Shown: positions 31,309-34,810 of the stretch, in pieces
Layout: each line of letters opens with the position of its first letter
Position numbering within the stretch: position 1 is the stretch's first letter
Source of the DNA: CAIPAT01 sp041665605
GTDB lineage: Bacteria; Verrucomicrobiota; Lentisphaeria; Victivallales; Victivallaceae
Assembly: GCA_041665605.1 (NCBI GenBank)
Contig: JBAYIO010000059.1
Location: 1 to 34,810 of the forward strand
Length of the DNA stretch: 34,810 nt
Reading direction: 5' to 3'
Translations under genes and position numbers: made by a program
Notes under the pieces: model-generated
Told to the model about the DNA's origin: nothing
The model's database searches: none
What the model saw: the letters and a program-made list of their open reading frames with translations, nothing else

Positions 31309-31337
31309 TTGACTTATGAAATGATTTCATATATAGT
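31309..31337 (+). promoter_or_regulatory. Promoter for the LamG protein region with operator 5 in its spacer
   Basis: TTGACT (31309-31314), a 17-base spacer and TATAGT (31332-31337). The spacer holds the full ATGAAATGATTTCAT palindrome. This is the same promoter design as at 29132-29160. It lies 243 bases before the 990-residue protein start, with a small ORF in between. Confidence 0.75.
31316..31330. promoter_or_regulatory. LacI-type operator 5
   Basis: ATGAAATGATTTCAT, base-for-base equal to operator 3, again filling the -35/-10 spacer and centred 77 bases from operator 4 (78 bases for the intact pair). Confidence 0.8.
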
Positions 31338-31373
31338 CTATATTAGTAATTTAAAAGCAATGGATGTTTTTAC

Positions 31374-31505
31374 ATGAAAACTGTAAATTTGTTTTTTGAA
31401 CTGTTAAAATTTCTTGTATTGATTACAATTACTATAATTATTACCTCATTTGACCCTGGACTTTTTGGCGGAACTTCAAATCTTCTGCTTGTCGACACCT
31501 CTTAA
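31374..31505 (+). pseudogene. Truncated pseudopilin-like small ORF
   Basis: A 43-residue frame starting MKTVNLFFELLKFLVLITIT and ending LLVDTS. Its hydrophobic helix lines up with the TLIELLVVIAIIAIL segment of the pseudopilin. It sits at almost the same distance from its promoter (36 bases after the -10 box, against 40 at 29201), and AATGGATG precedes the ATG as AATGGAGG precedes the intact one. It is therefore probably the stump of a duplicated pseudopilin gene. Translation as a leader peptide to the next gene cannot be excluded. Confidence 0.55.
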
Positions 31506-31579
31506 GCGCAATAAAAGATCCGGCAGATATTTTTATTTCAATTACTGCAACAGGTATCATAAAAAAGGAGAAACATATT

Positions 31580-34552
31580 ATGTTCAATGCAAAAAATCAC
31601 CGTGGAATTGTTAAGTTGATGGTTGTCATTGCTGCTTGCTGTATAAATGCTTGGACAATGTGCGGGCAGACTTATCCTCCGCAGCCGCATTTTAGCAGGA
31701 GTGGTCCGAATCTGGTTTCAAATCCGATAATTAGCGGTTCTACTGGCTGGACGCTGAATGGCGCTGTATATGATTCAGGTGTAAGTCGCACTGCTAACGA
31801 TAACTCCGGATCACTGAGAATAGACGTTCCTTGCCAGAGTAACTGCCAGATACAATCCCTCTCCACATTTTCGGCAGTGCCCGGCCAGGAGTACACTATG
31901 GCGCTGTACATGCGTAGTGATGCTTCCCCTGCGCCAATAATATTTATGTATGTCGCCTATTATGACAGCAACGGCAACTGCACTCGGCAAAGCGATAATT
32001 TAGGAAGTTTTCAAGGCATAACCAGTCCAGACACATGGCAGGAGGTCGCATACCATTTTCGTCCGCGGACTGGTGAAGTATCTGCCAGGGTCAGGGTGAA
32101 TGTCATGGGCCGGATGGATGGCGCAACTACCGGCAGGGTCTGGATTGATGAGGTGTATGTTGGAACCGAAATCGGTTATGCGGAATCGCCAGCCGCGAAA
32201 ACTCCCTTTGCGGGAACAAGGACTAAAGTTGACGCACTCGGCAACGTTGAAGTTTACAATAGCGATACCGGCAAATTTGCCCCGTTTTTCCCGATAGGAA
32301 TCTATATTGACGGGGATCGTCCGGACTGGAGTTTTTATTCCAATCAGGGATTTAATACCGCAATGTGGACATGGGCTTATGACAGTATACTGAGGGCGAG
32401 AAACGCCGGACTGATGGCAAATCTTGAGATCGTAAAATATATTACGGGCGAGAAGACTACCGGCGAATTGACGACTACGCTTAACGCAATAGAGGCCAAT
32501 GGCGTCAGGGATAATATATTATTTTACTACTGGGATAACGAAAGCGCGACTCCTTACGAGTGGAGCTTGCCGACAACAGTAACGAACATCATAAAGGACT
32601 GGGATGACGGACAGCGTCCTATTTACGGACTCAACGGACAGGAGGGGATTGCCGGAAGGTATCACAATACCAGTCAGGGATTGGCAATTATGGACATTGC
32701 CGGCACTTACGTTACTGATGACCAGCCAGACGCCACGGAGATTTGCCCTGAAGACTTCCGCAGCGTTTTCGGCTTCATTGCTTTGAATAACTTGCAAAAG
32801 CAGGAAATGCCGGCGGTAATTGCTCAACTTAACAATCCGGTCAAAGAACATTTCCGCCCGCGCGTTTTTACCGCGATTGCCAAGGGCGCCAAAGGCATTG
32901 GATTTTGGAGAGATTGGTATAATGGTTCGACATCTCCAAACGCGTCAAATACGAAAATAGAATATCAGCCGTGGTGGAGTCAGTTGCCGACTATCCGGGA
33001 CGAGATTAATAAGTTATTGCCGATTATTCGTATGCCGCATTGGACATCATGGACTCTCACCCCTAACAACACATTTATTGAGTTCGGAACCAGAGATTAC
33101 AACGGCAAAGGTTATGTAATTGTTACTAATGAGCAGAATTCAACTCAATCTGTTACTTTCACTATTTCCGGTTATGCCGCGACTTCGATTAAGAACTTCT
33201 TTACTGGTGAATATGAAGCGGCAGTAAGCAGTTCCCAGTTTACCGTTTCCATTCCACCCAATGATTCGCGGGTATATGTTCTCGAAAATGACGCCGCCGC
33301 CCTGGATTTGTTGTTCAGCGAAGCCGGTGGTTCAACAACTTACGATTCCTCCGGCTGCGACCCTTTCAAATCTGGCGACACCGGAGTGCTGACCGGCGGA
33401 GCTGCACTTGGCAGCGGAGTTATAACCTTGACCGGCGGTTATGTTAACTGCGGCAAGGATAAGAGCGTGGAAATGGGGAAACTGGATATGACCATTTCTG
33501 CAAAGATCAAACTGAATTCAACCACCCGCCAGTACCTCGGAATTGTAACCAAAGGCGCTGATGGCTCATCAAGCACTCCCGGCTATGCATTTATTTACGA
33601 CTACCTGAATAATCAACTGATATTTGCTTACAACGGCCAGGGCGAGTCGCGAATATGGAAAACCTCTGTTGTCACTCCTGTTAATCTGAAAAATGGTTCC
33701 TGGCATACAGTAGGCGTTACCATAGATCGTGACGGCGGCTCCAGCGGCATTAAGTTTTATGTTGACGGTACGCAAAATGGAAATGCCCTGACGGCAGATC
33801 TTTTAAATTCAGACATTGTCAATCAAAACAGGGATTTGCAGATTGGTTCATGGTTAGGAAGTTCAGCCTATGCATTCTCCGGGCAAATGGATTGTGTCCG
33901 TATTTTTAAAAGAACGCTTAGTGCTAACGAGATGGGCGATCTGCACAGCAATAAAGTCTTTGATATGGAAATGAATGATAAATCAGGCTCAACAACTGCG
34001 CTGGATTCCAGCTTTTTCACCAATAATGGTATATTGTGTGGCAATGCCGTACTTGGTAATGGAGTAGTTACACTGGACGGCAGCGGGGATTATATCAATT
34101 GTGTAAGTTCATCCAGTATGAATGTGGGAACATCCGATTTTACCATTGTTTCCAGGGTCAGGCTCGAAGCGACTCAGGGAACTTATGTCGGGCTTGTTGC
34201 CAAAGGCAGCAGCGGCAACGGCACGCCAGGCTATGCGTTGTTTTATACCCCGTCAGTTGGAAAATTAAGACTGGCCTTGAATAGTACATGGCTGGATTCC
34301 AATCAGAATCTCGGACTGACCGATGGCCGGTGGCATACTGTGGGAGTGACAGTTACGAGAACAGGCAATGCCGTATTTTATGTTGACGGGGTTCAGAAAG
34401 GAAGCGTTGGCGCTGGTTCATATGCAAGCACTGATACAAGTGCCGACTTGAAAATCGGCGCCTGGATAACGGGTAATTATATGAACGGGCAGATTGACTG
34501 CGCAAAAGTATATAAACGGGCATTGACTCCAGCAGAAATGGCTAATCAGTAA
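31580..34552 (+). CDS. Secreted modular protein: CBM-like domain, TIM-barrel-like core, two LamG-type domains
   Basis: A 990-residue secreted protein. Residues 1-29 look like a signal peptide. About 35-195 is a CBM4/9-like beta-sandwich (NLVSNPIISGSTGWTLNGAV ... GRVWIDEVYVG). About 210-500 resembles a TIM barrel (FFPIGIYIDGDRPDW, NILFYYWDNESATPYEW with D319/E321, GAKGIGFWRDW), followed by a beta domain to about 570. Two LamG/concanavalin-type jelly rolls follow (about 574-785 and 791-988). Each contains PGYA[FL], WHTVGVT, FYVDG and a D-C-[VA] segment before KRxL[ST]..EM. Probably a glycosidase or sugar-binding surface protein. Catalytic class uncertain. GGAG lies 10 bases before the ATG. Under LacI control via operator 5. 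The two LamG units look like a duplication. Confidence 0.78.
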   Translation: MFNAKNHRGIVKLMVVIAACCINAWTMCGQTYPPQPHFSRSGPNLVSNPIISGSTGWTLNGAVYDSGVSRTANDNSGSLRIDVPCQSNCQIQSLSTFSAVPGQEYTMALYMRSDASPAPIIFMYVAYYDSNGNCTRQSDNLGSFQGITSPDTWQEVAYHFRPRTGEVSARVRVNVMGRMDGATTGRVWIDEVYVGTEIGYAESPAAKTPFAGTRTKVDALGNVEVYNSDTGKFAPFFPIGIYIDGDRPDWSFYSNQGFNTAMWTWAYDSILRARNAGLMANLEIVKYITGEKTTGELTTTLNAIEANGVRDNILFYYWDNESATPYEWSLPTTVTNIIKDWDDGQRPIYGLNGQEGIAGRYHNTSQGLAIMDIAGTYVTDDQPDATEICPEDFRSVFGFIALNNLQKQEMPAVIAQLNNPVKEHFRPRVFTAIAKGAKGIGFWRDWYNGSTSPNASNTKIEYQPWWSQLPTIRDEINKLLPIIRMPHWTSWTLTPNNTFIEFGTRDYNGKGYVIVTNEQNSTQSVTFTISGYAATSIKNFFTGEYEAAVSSSQFTVSIPPNDSRVYVLENDAAALDLLFSEAGGSTTYDSSGCDPFKSGDTGVLTGGAALGSGVITLTGGYVNCGKDKSVEMGKLDMTISAKIKLNSTTRQYLGIVTKGADGSSSTPGYAFIYDYLNNQLIFAYNGQGESRIWKTSVVTPVNLKNGSWHTVGVTIDRDGGSSGIKFYVDGTQNGNALTADLLNSDIVNQNRDLQIGSWLGSSAYAFSGQMDCVRIFKRTLSANEMGDLHSNKVFDMEMNDKSGSTTALDSSFFTNNGILCGNAVLGNGVVTLDGSGDYINCVSSSSMNVGTSDFTIVSRVRLEATQGTYVGLVAKGSSGNGTPGYALFYTPSVGKLRLALNSTWLDSNQNLGLTDGRWHTVGVTVTRTGNAVFYVDGVQKGSVGAGSYASTDTSADLKIGAWITGNYMNGQIDCAKVYKRALTPAEMANQ

Positions 34553-34568
34553 CAACAGTTTCGAACAA

Positions 34569-34619
34569 AGGCGGCTTGACGCCGCCTGTTCTTTAAGCAG
34601 CCACGTCCTCGGGACGTGG
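34569..34619 (+). terminator. Tandem hairpins after the LamG protein gene
   Basis: Two stems in series: AGGCGGC-TTGAC-GCCGCCT (34569-34587) followed by TGTTCTTT, and CCACGTCC-TCG-GGACGTGG (34601-34619) followed by TTGTTT. Together they make a convincing terminator for the last gene. Confidence 0.75.
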
Positions 34620-34710
34620 TTGTTTAATCATAATTGGCGGAATTTTATATTTAGGAGTCGTTCAAAAATAATTGGTACTTTCTGTTGGTGTCTCGGGGGC
34701 ACTTTCGGCT

Positions 34711-34754
34711 TTGCCGGTTCGTTACAAAGCTACGGCTTTGCTCCTTACCGGCAA
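34711..34754. repeat. Nested inverted repeat at the window end
   Basis: TTGCCGG (34711-34717) pairs with CCGGCAA (34748-34754). Inside, AAAGC (34726-34730) pairs with GCTTT (34735-34739). It lies in a gene-free stretch after the terminator and looks like an intergenic repeat or the edge of a mobile element. The window ends before its context can be seen. Confidence 0.4.
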
Positions 34755-34810
34755 CCCCAAAATTTCTCCCCGATACCCTCAGTATAAAAATACCACTTAT
34801 TTCTTTACAA

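Larger units (their letters stand above)
30866..31579. other. Intergenic region holding the second control cassette
   Basis: A 714-base region without an intact gene. The first 250 bases show nothing I can name except a small hairpin near 30921 (GGAGTG/CACTCC). From 31119 it contains the decayed lacI start, operators 4 and 5, a promoter and the pseudopilin stump, and from 31506 an AT-rich leader with the ribosome site of the next gene. Confidence 0.6.

Noticed and set aside
31580..31670. The N-terminus of the LamG protein as a pilin leader (RGIVKLMVVIAACCINA)
   Set aside because: It lacks the conserved Glu and long helix of a prepilin; a signal peptide is the simpler reading, though descent from a pilin start is conceivable.
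1..34810. CRISPR arrays, tRNA or rRNA genes, defence islands
   Set aside because: No regularly spaced repeats, cloverleaf or rRNA-like sequence was noticed, and no restriction, Cas or toxin-type genes were recognised.

Overview
The window reads as a chromosomal stretch from a Lentisphaerota bacterium (Victivallis/Lentisphaera type) or a close PVC relative. The main clue is a pseudopilin-like protein with the FTLIELLVVIAIIAIL prepilin start and a His-x10-Asp-Gly tail, plus two decayed pieces of the same family. Other clues are the density of sugar-acting enzymes, each next to its own AraC, LacI or GntR regulator. No rRNA, tRNA, CRISPR array or intact insertion sequence was seen. The phylum assignment is inference from protein style, not a search.

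Layout. 1-3645: the tail of a broken gene, an MFS transporter, a small ORF and a GH63/GH37-like glycosidase. 3646-4164: debris, with the first 14 codons of a Gfo/Idh/MocA-type oxidoreductase cut off beside a possible IS982-type transposase remnant. 4165-9396 (minus): a compact operon pyrR-pyrB-pyrC-M20 amidohydrolase-GNAT-like acyltransferase with its own promoter and a terminator. 9729-10001: a stand-alone Lrp/AsnC ligand-binding domain with terminator. 10195-12288: a sialate O-acetylesterase lipoprotein. 12383-14211 (minus): two tandem nucleoside hydrolases, divergent from an AraC regulator. 15188-17134: a single-polypeptide fusion of a MurU-like nucleotidyltransferase and an AmgK-like sugar kinase. 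17138-19136: an AraC regulator divergent from a URO-D-like protein. 19412-21760: a TSUP transporter / SGNH hydrolase / GntR-FCD operon with a candidate GntR operator in its promoter. 21892-25865: an AraC regulator and a large secreted protein of unknown family, with AraC-like direct repeats between them. 26158-34552: a LacI-controlled block.

The LacI block is the most striking part. Five copies of the palindrome ATGAAA-N3-TTTCAT lie at promoters: before a clan GH-A glycosidase, before lacI itself, before the pseudopilin, and two in the region upstream of a 990-residue secreted modular protein. Two copies fill the spacer between the -35 and -10 boxes, and two directly follow the -10 box. The two-operator divergent control region between lacI and the pseudopilin gene is present a second time at 31119-31505. 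There it is flanked by a decayed lacI start and a decayed or truncated pseudopilin start, as if an entire regulator/pilin cassette had been duplicated and one copy had lost its genes but kept its switch. The likely logic is a carbohydrate-derived effector releasing LacI and inducing together a cytoplasmic glycosidase, a surface or secretion pseudopilin and a secreted LamG-bearing protein. The substrate is unknown.
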